64,000 nucleotides of DNA from Streptosporangium sp. NBC_01755 (GTDB lineage Bacteria > Actinomycetota > Actinomycetes > Streptosporangiales > Streptosporangiaceae), in the NCBI RefSeq assembly GCF_035917995.1, contig NZ_CP109131.1, positions 3,968,001 to 4,032,000 of the forward strand, read 5' to 3'. This document shows positions 15,701 through 23,883 of this stretch, in pieces. Position 1 is the first letter of the stretch. Each line of letters begins with the position of its first letter. Below the pieces are notes generated by a model. That model was given only the letters and a program-made list of their open reading frames with translations. It had not been told where the DNA came from and ran no database searches. The position numbers and the translations under genes were made by a program.

Positions 15701-16921
15701 TCAGCGGGCGGTGATGACGCCGTCCTCGGCGTCGGCGTCCTCCACCTCGGCACGGGGGATGCCGAGCAGGTAGAGGATCGAGTCGAGGTAGGGCACGTTG
15801 ACCGCGGTGTCCGCGGCGCGGCGGACCACGGGCTTGGCGTTGAACGCGATGCCGAGGCCGGCCGCCGCGATCATGTCCAGGTCGTTGGCGCCGTCGCCGA
15901 TGGCGACGGTCTGGCTGATCGGGATCCCCGCCTCGCGGGCGAAGCGCTCCAGCGCCCGCGCCTTGCCGGGCCGGTCGACGATCTCCCCGACGACCCGCCC
16001 GGTGAGCACGCCGTCGACGACCTCCAGGGTGTTGGCCGCGGAGTAGTCGATCCCGAGGTCGTCCACGAGGGCATCGGTGAGCTGCGTGAAACCGCCACTG
16101 ACGATCGCGAACCGGTAGTCGAGCCGCTTGAGGGTCCGTACCAGCGTGCGGGCGCCCGGGGTCAGCACGAGTTCCTCGCGCACCTTCTCGAAGACCTCCT
16201 CGGAGAGGCCCTCCAGCAGTGCGACCCGGCGACGCAGTGACTCGGCGAAGTCGAGCTCGCCGCGCATCGCCTCCTCGGTGACCCTGGCGACCTCGTCCAG
16301 GCAGCCGGCGTGCGCCGCCAGCAGTTCGATCACCTCGGCCTGGATGAGCGTCGAGTCGACGTCCATCACGATCAGCCGCTTGGCCCTGCGGTGCAGGCCG
16401 GTCCGCTGCACCGCCACGTCCACCTGCTGGGCGTGCGCCTCGATGGCCAGCTCGGCCCGCAGGGTGTCGGGGTCGGCACCGGAGAGGGAGAGCTCGATGC
16501 AGGTCACCGGGTAGCTGGACAGGCGCTCGATCCGGTCGATGTTGGCACCGGCCGCGGCGATGCGCCCCGCGATGCCCGCCATGGCGGCGGGCTGCAGCGG
16601 TGCGCCGAGCACGGTGACGTTGAGCCGTCCCCTGCGCCGCTTCTCTTTCGGGTCGGAGCCGGTGGACATCTCCACGTGCAGACCGAGGTCCTCGGCGGTC
16701 CGTTCGACGGCGGTCCAGAGGGCACCGAGGGTGCCGCCGGTGCCGGTCGGTGGATCGCCCGCGTAGGAGACAAGGACGCCGAGGGTGAGCCGACCGCGGA
16801 TGACGACCTGCTCCACGTCGGCGACGACGACGGGGAATCCGGCCAGGACCGAGAAGAGGCGTGAGGTCACGCCTGGTCGGTCCGGCCCGGTCAACGTGAT
16901 CAGAAGCGTGCGCTGGTTCAT
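15701..16921 (-). CDS. serB: Phosphoserine phosphatase with N-terminal ACT domains
   Basis: A 406-aa protein. Residues 1-85 and 98-170 are ACT-like regulatory modules (LLITLTGPDRPGVTSRLF; LNVTVLGAPLQPAAMAGIAGRI). A HAD phosphatase follows with the nucleophile motif DVDST at 187-191, IVSGGFTQL as motif II, and motifs III/IV GKARALERFA and AIGDGANDLDM. It performs the last step of serine synthesis. The length matches the long actinobacterial/mycobacterial SerB2 type. The ATG at 16921 begins directly in the first ACT domain. It converges on the FUSC gene with 42 bases between the stops. Confidence 0.95.
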   Translation of the reverse strand: MNQRTLLITLTGPDRPGVTSRLFSVLAGFPVVVADVEQVVIRGRLTLGVLVSYAGDPPTGTGGTLGALWTAVERTAEDLGLHVEMSTGSDPKEKRRRGRLNVTVLGAPLQPAAMAGIAGRIAAAGANIDRIERLSSYPVTCIELSLSGADPDTLRAELAIEAHAQQVDVAVQRTGLHRRAKRLIVMDVDSTLIQAEVIELLAAHAGCLDEVARVTEEAMRGELDFAESLRRRVALLEGLSEEVFEKVREELVLTPGARTLVRTLKRLDYRFAIVSGGFTQLTDALVDDLGIDYSAANTLEVVDGVLTGRVVGEIVDRPGKARALERFAREAGIPISQTVAIGDGANDLDMIAAAGLGIAFNAKPVVRRAADTAVNVPYLDSILYLLGIPRAEVEDADAEDGVITAR

Positions 16922-16997
16922 CGGTTCCTACGCTACTTGGCTCCGGTTTCGACCGTGAATGTGGTTCATCATCCGGACGCCCGGAGTTCACGGAACG

Positions 16998-17789
16998 TCA
17001 GTGACCAGGGGGTGTCTGCTCCCTGCCCAGCTCAGCCGTCACCTCGGCCGCGGCCTGTTTGAGGGCTTCGGCGAGCGGGGAGTGGGTGCCCGTGGGAACC
17101 GAGGAGGTCGTGCCGACGATCGCCATCGCGGCCAGCAGAACCGGGCCGCGGAACACGGGGGAGGCGATGCTGCGCACGCCGTTGACGGAGGGGGTGTTGG
17201 CCGAGATGTTGTCCTCGCGGATCTTCACGAGTTCCTGGCGGAGCTCGGGGGAGGCGGCGAGTTGCGTTTCGAGGCCGGGAACATCCTCCGCGGGGAGGAA
17301 GGCGCAGAAGACCCGGCCCTGGGCCGACTCGGTCCGTGAGAGGCGGGAGCCCATCCGGACGCTGACCCTTATGGTGCGGTCGGTGTTGTCGTCGACGCGG
17401 ACGACGACGGCGGTGTCGCCGTCCCAGACGCTCAGCACGACGGTCTCGTCGATCTCCCTGACCAGCCGCTGCATGTACGGCCCGGCGATGCCGATCACGG
17501 GCATGCCGACGCGGGCGGCGGCGGAGAGGGTGAGGATCTGCGGTCCCAGGGAGTACAGCGCCTCGCGCTCGTCGTAGCGCAGCAGATTGCTCTCACGCAG
17601 GGCCTTGGTGTATCGGTGCGCGGTGGCTTTGCTGGTGCCCAGGCTGGCGGTGAGCTGATTGAGCGTCAGGTGCGGGCGGCTCACCGTGAACGCGCTGAGG
17701 ATCATCGCGGCCCGCTGGACGGTCTGGATCGCCGGGGTTCTGTTCTCGCCGGCGACCCCCTTCAGGCTAGGCGCGGGGTCGTCACCCAT
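16998..17789 (-). CDS. IclR family transcriptional regulator 1
   Basis: A 263-aa protein. The N-terminal winged helix (about residues 19-85; AIQTVQRAAMILSAF, LTLNQLTASLGTSKATAHRYTKALRESNLL) is followed by an IclR effector domain (PYMQRLVREIDETVVLSVWDGDTAVVVRV; SRTESAQGRVFCAFL; VNGVRSIASPVF). It is clearly paralogous to the IclR at 20610-21386, sharing most of the helix-turn-helix. It is transcribed in the same direction as the M20-like gene upstream of it, across a region holding one copy of the 19-bp palindrome. It probably controls the catabolic genes up to 29.5 kb, as repressor or activator. Confidence 0.92.
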   Translation of the reverse strand: MGDDPAPSLKGVAGENRTPAIQTVQRAAMILSAFTVSRPHLTLNQLTASLGTSKATAHRYTKALRESNLLRYDEREALYSLGPQILTLSAAARVGMPVIGIAGPYMQRLVREIDETVVLSVWDGDTAVVVRVDDNTDRTIRVSVRMGSRLSRTESAQGRVFCAFLPAEDVPGLETQLAASPELRQELVKIREDNISANTPSVNGVRSIASPVFRGPVLLAAMAIVGTTSSVPTGTHSPLAEALKQAAAEVTAELGREQTPPGH

Positions 17790-17842
17790 GTCGGTTCCTT
17801 CGCGTTATGTATGGAGGCTCAGCGACGGTATGCATTTTGCAT

Positions 17843-17861
17843 TGCGAGACAGCATCCTGCC
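17843..17861. promoter_or_regulatory. Operator copy A (IclR-type palindrome, degenerate)
   Basis: TGCGAGACAGCATCCTGCC matches the palindrome TGCGAGATGGCATCTCGCA at 14 of 19 positions. It lies in the AT-richer spacer upstream of IclR gene 1, 54 bases before its start codon. It is the weakest of the four copies. Confidence 0.5.
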
Positions 17862-17887
17862 ATTCATAACATTTAATGTCGATGTCC

Positions 17888-19171
17888 CTACTCGTTGACA
17901 TCGCCGAGCGCGTGCCTGACGGAGATCCCGGCGTACAGGCGGGCGAAGCGCACCAGCGTCAGCGGATCGAAGACGTCCCGCCGGGGGTCGGCCGGATCGG
18001 CTCCGGCCGCCGGGCCGACCCTGGCGGTCGGGATCCCGTGGCCGCGCAGCACCACGCCGTCCGTCGAGCCCTTCCAGCCGGAGACGGCGGGCGGGGGTTC
18101 GCCGTGCTCGTCGTGCCAGGCGGCGATCGCGTGGCGGATCACCGGGGCGTCAGGTGAGGTCACCCCGGCGGGATGGACCATCCGCGCGTCCACGCTCACC
18201 CCGCAGCCGTCCAGCGGCCCGCCGGGGATTCCGGCCCGCATCCTGGCGAGTACGGTCTGGGCGATCTCGTCAGGGTCGTCGCCGGGGACGGTGACCAGGT
18301 AGAGGTGGAGCTCCACGACGCCCGGCAGCAGGTCGGGCTTCTCCAGGAGCCCTCCCCGTATCGCGCCGATGCCGGCCTCGGCGGCGAGCTGGCGTCCGGC
18401 GCCCGCCCTGGCCGCCACGTGCTCGGTGCGCCAGGACTCCAGGATCGCGGTGGCGGCGCCCAGGTTGGCGAGGAGCCCGCCACCGGCGTCCCTGGCCAGC
18501 ACCGGCCGGTAGGGGCCGGTCAGCCGTACGCGAAGGAAGATCGCCCCCGGCTCCTCGTGGAGGACGCCGCGCGGGCCGCACTTGGCGACCACCGCGGCCG
18601 AGGGCAGCGGGTGTGACCGGAGATGCTCGTCGATGCCTGAGGGCCCCGCGGGGGCGAACGGCGACGAGTGCGTGCCGCCTGAGGCCAGGAGCAGGGAGAG
18701 GCGGTGCGGCAGGCCGTCGCGTCGCAGGGTCGCGGCCGCGGCCGCGTATCCCGCCAGCGCCGCGGCGGCAGGTGCGCGGGCGACGCCGAGGCCGAAACCC
18801 GCCAGCAGGCCGGACGCCGGATCGAGGGAGAGCGGCGCCACCGGTCCGTCGATCCCGGTCGCCCACCGGTCGTGTGCGACGTCGCCGGACAGGGAGGTGT
18901 CCAGGTGGGAGTAGAGGAGCAGCTCGGGCCCCGAGCCGCCGGTGGTGGACGTCAGGTTCGCCCCCTCGTCCCCGACCGCCTCGATGTTCCAGGGCAGCTC
19001 GGGCCAGCGGTTCCGGGCCCACGCCGCCAGCCGGGTCGCGGTCGCGCGCTCCCGGCCCCGAGGGCTGGGGCCGGCGGCCATCACCCGGATCGCCTCGATG
19101 ATCGGCTCGCTGGAGATCGCCGCGACTGTGGCGTGCCGCAGGTTTCGCAGGGCGTCGCTCTTCATGCCCAC
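17888..19171 (-). CDS. Degenerate M20/DUF-type peptidase-like protein
   Basis: A 427-aa protein with the overall layout of M20 metallopeptidases/deacylases. It has an N-terminal alpha-beta domain with LLLYSHLDTS (the H-x-D metal motif), a dimerisation-like insert (about residues 205-330) and a C-terminal GWKGSTDGVVLRGHGIPTARVGPAAG resembling the last ligand loop. Other usual ligands are not evident: the GRGxxDMKG motif reads GFGLGVARAPAA, and the catalytic Glu-Glu loop reads LLLASGGTHSS. It may therefore be a non-catalytic relative or act with a reduced metal site. It diverges from the ferredoxin gene across operator copy B and is probably co-regulated with the catabolic cluster. Confidence 0.65.
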   Translation of the reverse strand: MGMKSDALRNLRHATVAAISSEPIIEAIRVMAAGPSPRGRERATATRLAAWARNRWPELPWNIEAVGDEGANLTSTTGGSGPELLLYSHLDTSLSGDVAHDRWATGIDGPVAPLSLDPASGLLAGFGLGVARAPAAAALAGYAAAAATLRRDGLPHRLSLLLASGGTHSSPFAPAGPSGIDEHLRSHPLPSAAVVAKCGPRGVLHEEPGAIFLRVRLTGPYRPVLARDAGGGLLANLGAATAILESWRTEHVAARAGAGRQLAAEAGIGAIRGGLLEKPDLLPGVVELHLYLVTVPGDDPDEIAQTVLARMRAGIPGGPLDGCGVSVDARMVHPAGVTSPDAPVIRHAIAAWHDEHGEPPPAVSGWKGSTDGVVLRGHGIPTARVGPAAGADPADPRRDVFDPLTLVRFARLYAGISVRHALGDVNE

Positions 19172-19183
19172 ATATTAACTCTA

Positions 19184-19234
19184 TGCAAGACGCCATCTCG
19201 CATATTGACAATGCTTGCGGCTGGATCCTACTGT
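19184..19234 (+). promoter_or_regulatory. Operator copy B with promoter for ferredoxin operon
   Basis: TGCAAGACGCCATCTCGCA (19184-19202; 16 of 19 to the palindrome) is followed by TTGACA at 19205-19210 and, 18 bases on, TACTGT at 19229-19234. A regulator on the palindrome would touch the -35 box. It lies in the divergent region between the M20-like gene and the ferredoxin, whose ATG at 19264 has GGAGGA upstream. Confidence 0.65.
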
Positions 19235-19263
19235 TCCCCCACGTTGCCGACGAGGGAGGACTG

Positions 19264-19581
19264 ATGGTCTACGTCGTGACCGACGCGTGTGTGGACGTGC
19301 AGGACAGATCGTGCGTCGAGGAGTGCCCGGTCGACTGCATCTACGAGGGTGACCGGATGATGTACATCCACCCGGATGAGTGCGTCGACTGTGGCCGGTG
19401 CGAGCCTGTCTGCCCCGTGACGTCGATCTTCCATCAGGAGGACCTCCCGGCGGAGACGGCCAGGTTCGCCGAGATCAACGCCGGGTTCTTCGCCGATCTG
19501 GGCTCTCCCGGAGGCGCCAGGAAGATCGGCCGTACCGGCAGCGACCATCCCGCCGCGGTGCCTCCCGGCGGTGGGTCGTGA
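19264..19581 (+). CDS. 7Fe-8S (FdxA-type) ferredoxin
   Basis: A 105-aa ferredoxin. Cys9, Cys17 and Cys50 are placed for a [3Fe-4S] cluster, and Cys21, Cys40, Cys43 and Cys46 for a [4Fe-4S] cluster (SCVEECPVDCIYEG; DECVDCGRCEPVCPV). The C-terminal extension (ETARFAEINAGFFADLGSPGG) is typical of actinobacterial FdxA. GGAGGA sets the ATG at 19264. The stop overlaps the reductase GTG, so a matched ferredoxin/reductase pair is made. In this context it probably feeds electrons to the Rieske oxygenase 7 kb downstream, although FdxA-type ferredoxins are not the usual Rieske partner. Confidence 0.93.
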   Translation: MVYVVTDACVDVQDRSCVEECPVDCIYEGDRMMYIHPDECVDCGRCEPVCPVTSIFHQEDLPAETARFAEINAGFFADLGSPGGARKIGRTGSDHPAAVPPGGGS

Positions 19582-20555
19582 CGGCGTACGACGTCGACCT
19601 AGTGATCATCGGCGCGGGCCCCTCGGGGCTGTACGGCGCCTACTACGCGGGCTTTCGCGGCATGTCCGTCGCCGTGATCGACTCGCTGCCCGAGCCCGGC
19701 GGCCAGATCTCGGCGCTCTACCCGGAGAAGGACATCTTCGACATCGCGGGGTTTCCCTCGGTGAAAGGCCAGCGACTGGTCGACGAGCTGGTGGCGCAGG
19801 CGGCGCAGGCCGATCCGCTCTTCCTGCTCGGGGAGAGCGCCTGCGAGCTGCTGCACGACGAGGAGGGCGTGGAGGTCGTCACCGACGCGGGCACCCGGGT
19901 ACATGCCAAGGCCGTGCTCCTCACCGGGGGCATCGGCACCTTCACCCCTCGGGAACTGCCCGTGGGCGAGGACTACCTGGGCCGCGGGCTGCGCTACTTC
20001 GTCCGCAGGCTGGACGAGGTGGCCGGCCACGACGTCGTGGTGGTCGGCGGCGGCGACTCCGCGGTGGACTGGGCACTCGCCCTGGAGCCGCTGGCGCGCT
20101 CGGTGACGCTCGTGCACCGCAGGCCCGTCTTCCGTGCGCACGAGCGCAGCGTGGCGACGCTGCACACGTCGTCGGTACGGGTGCTGACGCCGTACGAGAT
20201 CGCCGAGATCGGCGGCGACCCCCAGGTCGCGGAGGTCGTCGTCGAGAAGGTCAAGGAGGGCGACCGCATCACGCTGCCCGCCCAGACCGTCGTGGCGGCC
20301 CTCGGTTTCGTCGCCGACCTCGGGCCTGTCCAGAAGTGGGGCCTTGAACTGCGAAAACGGCACGTGCTCGTCGACCGGTCGATGAGGACGAACCTGCCCA
20401 GGGTGTTCGCCGCGGGGGACATCAGCGACTACGACGGCAAGGTCAGGTTGATCTCCGTCGGGTTCGGCGAGGCCGCGGCGGCGGTCAACAACCTGGCGCC
20501 CCTGGTGAATCCCGCCCTCGGTACCACTCCGGGTCATTCTTCCGATGCGGCCTGA
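19578..20555 (+). CDS. Ferredoxin-NADP+ reductase, thioredoxin reductase-like (FNR type 2)
   Basis: A 325-aa flavoprotein. The FAD motif IIGAGPSGLYGAYYAG lies at the N-terminus, then PGGQISALYPEKDIFDIAGFP. The NAD(P) motif VVVGGGDSAVDWALAL is central, and the C-terminal FAD segment is FAAGDISDYDGKVRLI. No redox-active CxxC is present, separating it from true thioredoxin reductases. The GTG at 19578 overlaps the ferredoxin stop (GTGA). It is expected to reduce the upstream ferredoxin with NADPH. Confidence 0.92.
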   Translation: MTAYDVDLVIIGAGPSGLYGAYYAGFRGMSVAVIDSLPEPGGQISALYPEKDIFDIAGFPSVKGQRLVDELVAQAAQADPLFLLGESACELLHDEEGVEVVTDAGTRVHAKAVLLTGGIGTFTPRELPVGEDYLGRGLRYFVRRLDEVAGHDVVVVGGGDSAVDWALALEPLARSVTLVHRRPVFRAHERSVATLHTSSVRVLTPYEIAEIGGDPQVAEVVVEKVKEGDRITLPAQTVVAALGFVADLGPVQKWGLELRKRHVLVDRSMRTNLPRVFAAGDISDYDGKVRLISVGFGEAAAAVNNLAPLVNPALGTTPGHSSDAA

Positions 20556-20609
20556 GCTTGACAGTCGGTAGAGTCCGGTCCAACGAATGATCTGTGCGGA
20601 GGAGTCGGC

Positions 20610-21386
20610 ATGGCGGATCAGGCGCACTCCGGCGACGCCGACGTGGCCGACGAGGTGCCCGCCATCCAGACGGTGCGGCGCGCCGCGCTGATCCTGAGTG
20701 GTTTCACCAGCGAGCACCCCTGGCTGAGCCTCAACGAGATCACCGCGCGGCTGGGGGTCAGCAAGCCCACGGCCCACCGGTACGCCAGGGCGCTGCGGGC
20801 GGCCAATCTGCTCCGCTACGACCCGCGCAGCGCGCTGTACTCGCTCGGTCCCCAGCTGCTCGGGCTGGAGGCCGCCGCGCGGGCCGGGCTGCCCATCGCC
20901 GCGGCCGCCGGACCCCACCTCGAACTGCTCATGCGCGAGATCAACCAGACGGTCGTGCTCAGCGTCTGGAACGGCGAGTGCCCGGTGGTGGTCGGCTGCG
21001 TGGACAACACCGTCGGCGATGTCCGGCTGAGCGTCCGCACCGGCTCGCAGCTCGACGTCGTCCGCTCGGCCCAGGGCCGGATCTTCTGCGCCTACCTGCC
21101 CGCGGGAGAGGTTCCCGGGCTCGCGCGGCGACTGCGGGCATCCGCGGAGCTGCGCGAACTCCTCAAGGAGGTCCGGCGGACCGGGATCGCGGTCAACTCC
21201 CCGGTGGACCACGGGGTACGCGTGCTCGCGGCGCCGATCTTCGAGGGTGACCAGGTGGTCGCCTCGATGGCGGTCCTCGGCACGGTGGCATCCCTCGCGG
21301 GCGACCTGGAGCCGCAGGCCGCCGCCGCGCTGCTGAGGGTGGCGCGCGACCTGTCGCGCGAGCTGGGCGGCACCGCGCCCGTCTGA
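20610..21386 (+). CDS. IclR family transcriptional regulator 2
   Basis: A 258-aa protein with the same domain order as IclR 1: winged helix (AIQTVRRAALILSGF; LSLNEITARLGVSKPTAHRYARALRAANLL) and IclR effector domain (LMREINQTVVLSVWNGECPVVVGCVDN; VRSAQGRIFCAYL; VDHGVRVLAAPIFEG). GGAGGA lies 7 bases before the ATG, and TTGACA is present at 20558. No copy of the 19-bp palindrome was found directly in front of it. Its last codons and stop lie in the first copy of a 31/32-bp tandem repeat. It sits between the ferredoxin pair and the FAH operon. Confidence 0.92.
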   Translation: MADQAHSGDADVADEVPAIQTVRRAALILSGFTSEHPWLSLNEITARLGVSKPTAHRYARALRAANLLRYDPRSALYSLGPQLLGLEAAARAGLPIAAAAGPHLELLMREINQTVVLSVWNGECPVVVGCVDNTVGDVRLSVRTGSQLDVVRSAQGRIFCAYLPAGEVPGLARRLRASAELRELLKEVRRTGIAVNSPVDHGVRVLAAPIFEGDQVVASMAVLGTVASLAGDLEPQAAAALLRVARDLSRELGGTAPV

Positions 21387-21458
21387 GCGTGGGCCGGGTG
21401 GCGCCGCGCCCGTCTGAGCGCCGGGCTGGGTGGCACCGCGCCTGTTCGAGCGTGGGCC
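21365..21458. repeat. 31/32-bp tandem repeat spanning the iclR2 stop codon
   Basis: Three imperfect copies lie at 21365-21395, 21396-21427 and 21428-21458 (core CACCGCGCCCGTCTGAGCG). The first copy holds the last codons and TGA of the regulator gene, and the second repeats the same stop context outside the gene. Beyond it, to 21589, I see no gene in the gene-free spacer. Confidence 0.85.
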
Positions 21459-21589
21459 GGCGGGCTCGGAAGCGGAAATCACGGGTGGGCGGCCTGTCCC
21501 GTCGGCATGCGTTCTCGCTGATCAGACATTCTTTCCAGAAATCGCAGGTGGTCTCCGCAGCCGTCAAGCACGCCTGCAGTGTGACGCAA

Positions 21590-21640
21590 TGCGAGATGTG
21601 ATTCCGCATCTTGACACGCGCCAAGCGTTCCTCGTACGTT
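21590..21640 (+). promoter_or_regulatory. Operator copy D with promoter for FAH/amidohydrolase operon
   Basis: TGCGAGATGTGATTCCGCA (21590-21608) keeps 15 of 19 palindrome positions including both outer arms. It is followed by TTGACA at 21611-21616 and, 18 bases later, TACGTT at 21635-21640. The layout is the same as copy B: palindrome, 2-base gap, -35. Confidence 0.65.
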
Positions 21641-21779
21641 CATGAAGCCCGGTTGGCCTGGCACGACGGTGGGGAACCCCGCCACTGGCGCGACCGCCCG
21701 CCGATGCCCTGAGAAAAACCACCCCCCTGAACCCTCGCCGTCTCCCCCCAGAGCGGCGGCGAGAGGACTAGGAGCAAGC

Positions 21780-21872
21780 ATGGGTATGCGACGCGCAGGG
21801 GCCGTCATGGCTTTCGCGACAGTTCTCCTCGCCACCGCCTGCGGCGGCTCGTTCTCCGGGGGGGAGGCATGA
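21780..21872 (+). CDS. Orphan lipoprotein signal peptide (30 aa), possible truncated solute-binding protein
   Basis: ATG 21780, with AGGAG 5 bases upstream, encodes MGMRRAGAVMAFATVLLATA followed by CGGSFSGGEA and a stop. This is a complete lipoprotein signal with lipobox LATAC but almost no mature protein. The TGA overlaps the ATG of the FAH gene. It looks like the 5' end of an ABC-transporter substrate-binding lipoprotein whose body was lost by an in-frame deletion, leaving the translation start to lead into the FAH gene. A functional short lipopeptide is an alternative. Confidence 0.5.
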   Translation: MGMRRAGAVMAFATVLLATACGGSFSGGEA

Positions 21873-22675
21873 ACCTGATCGCGACATCGCAGGGCCTGGC
21901 GCGTCTCGACGACGACGGCGCCGTCCTCCTCGACCTGCCCTTCGCCGATGTGGCGGAGATGCTCGCCGCGGGTGAGGGCTTCGCTCCCGCGCACGCCGCG
22001 CGGGAGCGGGACCGGATCCCGCTGGGAGAGCTCCGGCCCCCGCTGGGCAGCACCGGGGCCATCTGGGGGGTGGGGCTGAACTACCTGTCGAAGGCACGCC
22101 TGACCGGGAGGTCCGTCCCCTCCGACCCCATCCTCTTCCTGCGGTCGCCCTCGGCGGTGTCCGCGCCGGGAGCGGAGGTGCCGCTGCCGCAGGACCGCTC
22201 CAGCCAGGTGGACTACGAGGGCGAGGTCGCCTTCGTGATCGGGCGGCCGATGCTCCGCACCCCGCCCGGTGAGGTGTGGGACCACATCGCCGGCATCACG
22301 GCGGCCAACGACATGACCGCGCGCGACGTCATGGTCGCCACCGCGACCCCCACCCTGGCCAAGAGCTTCCCCGGTTTCGGCGCGCTCGGCGCCTCGGTGC
22401 TCGAACTCTCGGCGGTCGACGACCCCGAGAGGATCGCGGTCAGGACCAGCGTGAACGGAACGGTTCGGCAGGACTCCAGCACGGCGGAACTGATCTTCGC
22501 CGTGCCCGAGCTCATCTCCAGGATCTCCCACTTCGCCGCGCTGCGACCCGGCGACGTCGTGCTGACCGGTACCCCGGCGGGCACGGGCCAGGACCGCGGG
22601 GTCTTCCTGTGTCCCGGCGACGAGGTGGAGGTGTCCGTCGCCGGTGTGCTGCCGCTGTGTACCCGGTACCGCTGA
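21869..22675 (+). CDS. Fumarylacetoacetate hydrolase family protein
   Basis: A 268-aa protein with the FAH fold. Its N-terminal domain is followed by GVGLNYLSKA, the metal-binding segment VDYEGEVAFVIGRP (two Glu and, with the later TAANDMTARD, an Asp), KSFPGFGALG and the C-terminal GDVVLTGTPAGTG. Members act as acylpyruvate hydrolases, oxaloacetate/2-oxo acid decarboxylases or hydratases of meta-cleavage products. It starts within the stop of the orphan signal peptide gene and heads an operon with amidohydrolase, aldolase and cupin. In a ring-cleavage pathway it would hydrolyse or hydrate the opened-ring oxo acid. Confidence 0.9.
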   Translation: MNLIATSQGLARLDDDGAVLLDLPFADVAEMLAAGEGFAPAHAARERDRIPLGELRPPLGSTGAIWGVGLNYLSKARLTGRSVPSDPILFLRSPSAVSAPGAEVPLPQDRSSQVDYEGEVAFVIGRPMLRTPPGEVWDHIAGITAANDMTARDVMVATATPTLAKSFPGFGALGASVLELSAVDDPERIAVRTSVNGTVRQDSSTAELIFAVPELISRISHFAALRPGDVVLTGTPAGTGQDRGVFLCPGDEVEVSVAGVLPLCTRYR

Positions 22676-22725
22676 GTTTCGTGCTCCTGAAGCCCGCACA
22701 GTCCCCCATAGATGAGAGATGTGAG

Positions 22726-23883
22726 ATGACCGAGATTTCGTTTGACCTTGTTCTGTCCGGCGGTACCGTCTTCGACCCCGTGGCGGGCACCCACGCGGTC
22801 ACCGACGTGGCCGTGACCGATGGCCGCGTCGCGCGCATCGCGCCCTCGCTCGCCTCGCAGGCCCAGGAGGTCGTCGACTGCGCGGGGAAGTGGGTCCTCC
22901 CCGGTCTGGTCGAGGCGCACACCCACGTCTTCGAGAACGTCTCGAAGGTCGGGGCCCCGCCGGACGAGGCCCATCTGCGCCGGGGAGTGGTCGCCGCCGC
23001 CGACGCCGGTACGGTCGGCGCCTCGACCTTCGCCGCCTTCAACAGGTTCGTCGTCCAGCCCGCCGAGATGCGCCTGGTCAACTTCCTCAACGTCTCGGTG
23101 CTCGGACTGATCGACTTCCGCTTCGGCGAGCTGCTCAACCCGGACACGCTGGTCGCCGAGGACGCGCTGGCCGTGGCACGTGACAACCCGGACGTGGTCC
23201 GCGGCTTCAAGATCCGTCTCTCCGAGGACGTGGTCGGCTCCGCCTGGCGCTCGCTGCTCAAGAGCTCGCTCGACCTCGCGGCCGACGCGGGTCTGCCCCT
23301 CATGGTCCACATCGGGGAGACCGAGGAGCCGCTGCCCGAGGTCCTCGGGCTGCTCCGCGCCGGGGACATCGTCGCCCACTGCTACACCGGCAAGCCGCAC
23401 GGCATTCTCGACGACGGGAAGGTCATCCCCGAGGTGCTTGAGGCACGGGCCCGCGGTGTGCTCTTCGACAGCGCCCACGGCAAGAGCAACCTCAGCTTCG
23501 AGGTCGCCAGGAAGGCGATCGCGGAGGGCTTCCTGCCCGACCTGCTCACCTCCGACACCAGCGCCAGGAACTGGCGCGGCCCGGTCTTCGACCTGGTCAC
23601 CAGCGCCGCCAAGCTGCGGGCGCTCGGCATGTCCATGGACGACATCGTGCCGCGGATGACCATCGCCCCCGCCCGGCGGCTCGGCCTGGACACGGAGGGG
23701 TACGGCACCCTCGTCGAGGGCGGTCCCGCCCACGTCACGGTGCTGGAGGACACCGAGGAGACAACCCTGCCCGACGCGTCCGGCAACTCGATCGTGGCCC
23801 CCAGACTGGAGCCGGTCCTCGTCCTGCACGGCGGGCAGCGGGTGGAGACGACGCCCTGGCGCGGCCTGGACGCCGGCCGGTGA
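22726..23883 (+). CDS. Amidohydrolase/deacetylase-type metallohydrolase
   Basis: A 385-aa amidohydrolase-superfamily enzyme. VLPGLVEAHTHVFE carries the first H-x-H metal motif, FKIRLS holds a Lys in the place of the bridging Lys, LMVHIGETEEPLPE and IVAHCYTG supply further His ligands, and LLTSDTSARN the terminal Asp. This pattern fits the dihydroorotase/D-amino-acylase/enamidase-like subset. ATG 22726 is preferred to the longer frame because upstream sequence belongs to the FAH gene. Its stop overlaps the aldolase start. It probably opens a cyclic amide or deacylates an intermediate. Confidence 0.85.
   Translation: MTEISFDLVLSGGTVFDPVAGTHAVTDVAVTDGRVARIAPSLASQAQEVVDCAGKWVLPGLVEAHTHVFENVSKVGAPPDEAHLRRGVVAAADAGTVGASTFAAFNRFVVQPAEMRLVNFLNVSVLGLIDFRFGELLNPDTLVAEDALAVARDNPDVVRGFKIRLSEDVVGSAWRSLLKSSLDLAADAGLPLMVHIGETEEPLPEVLGLLRAGDIVAHCYTGKPHGILDDGKVIPEVLEARARGVLFDSAHGKSNLSFEVARKAIAEGFLPDLLTSDTSARNWRGPVFDLVTSAAKLRALGMSMDDIVPRMTIAPARRLGLDTEGYGTLVEGGPAHVTVLEDTEETTLPDASGNSIVAPRLEPVLVLHGGQRVETTPWRGLDAGR

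Noticed and set aside
19599-21482. 627-codon minus-strand frame across the reductase and IclR genes
   Set aside because: Shadow of two well-supported plus-strand genes; no domain recognised and Asp/His/Gly-rich composition.
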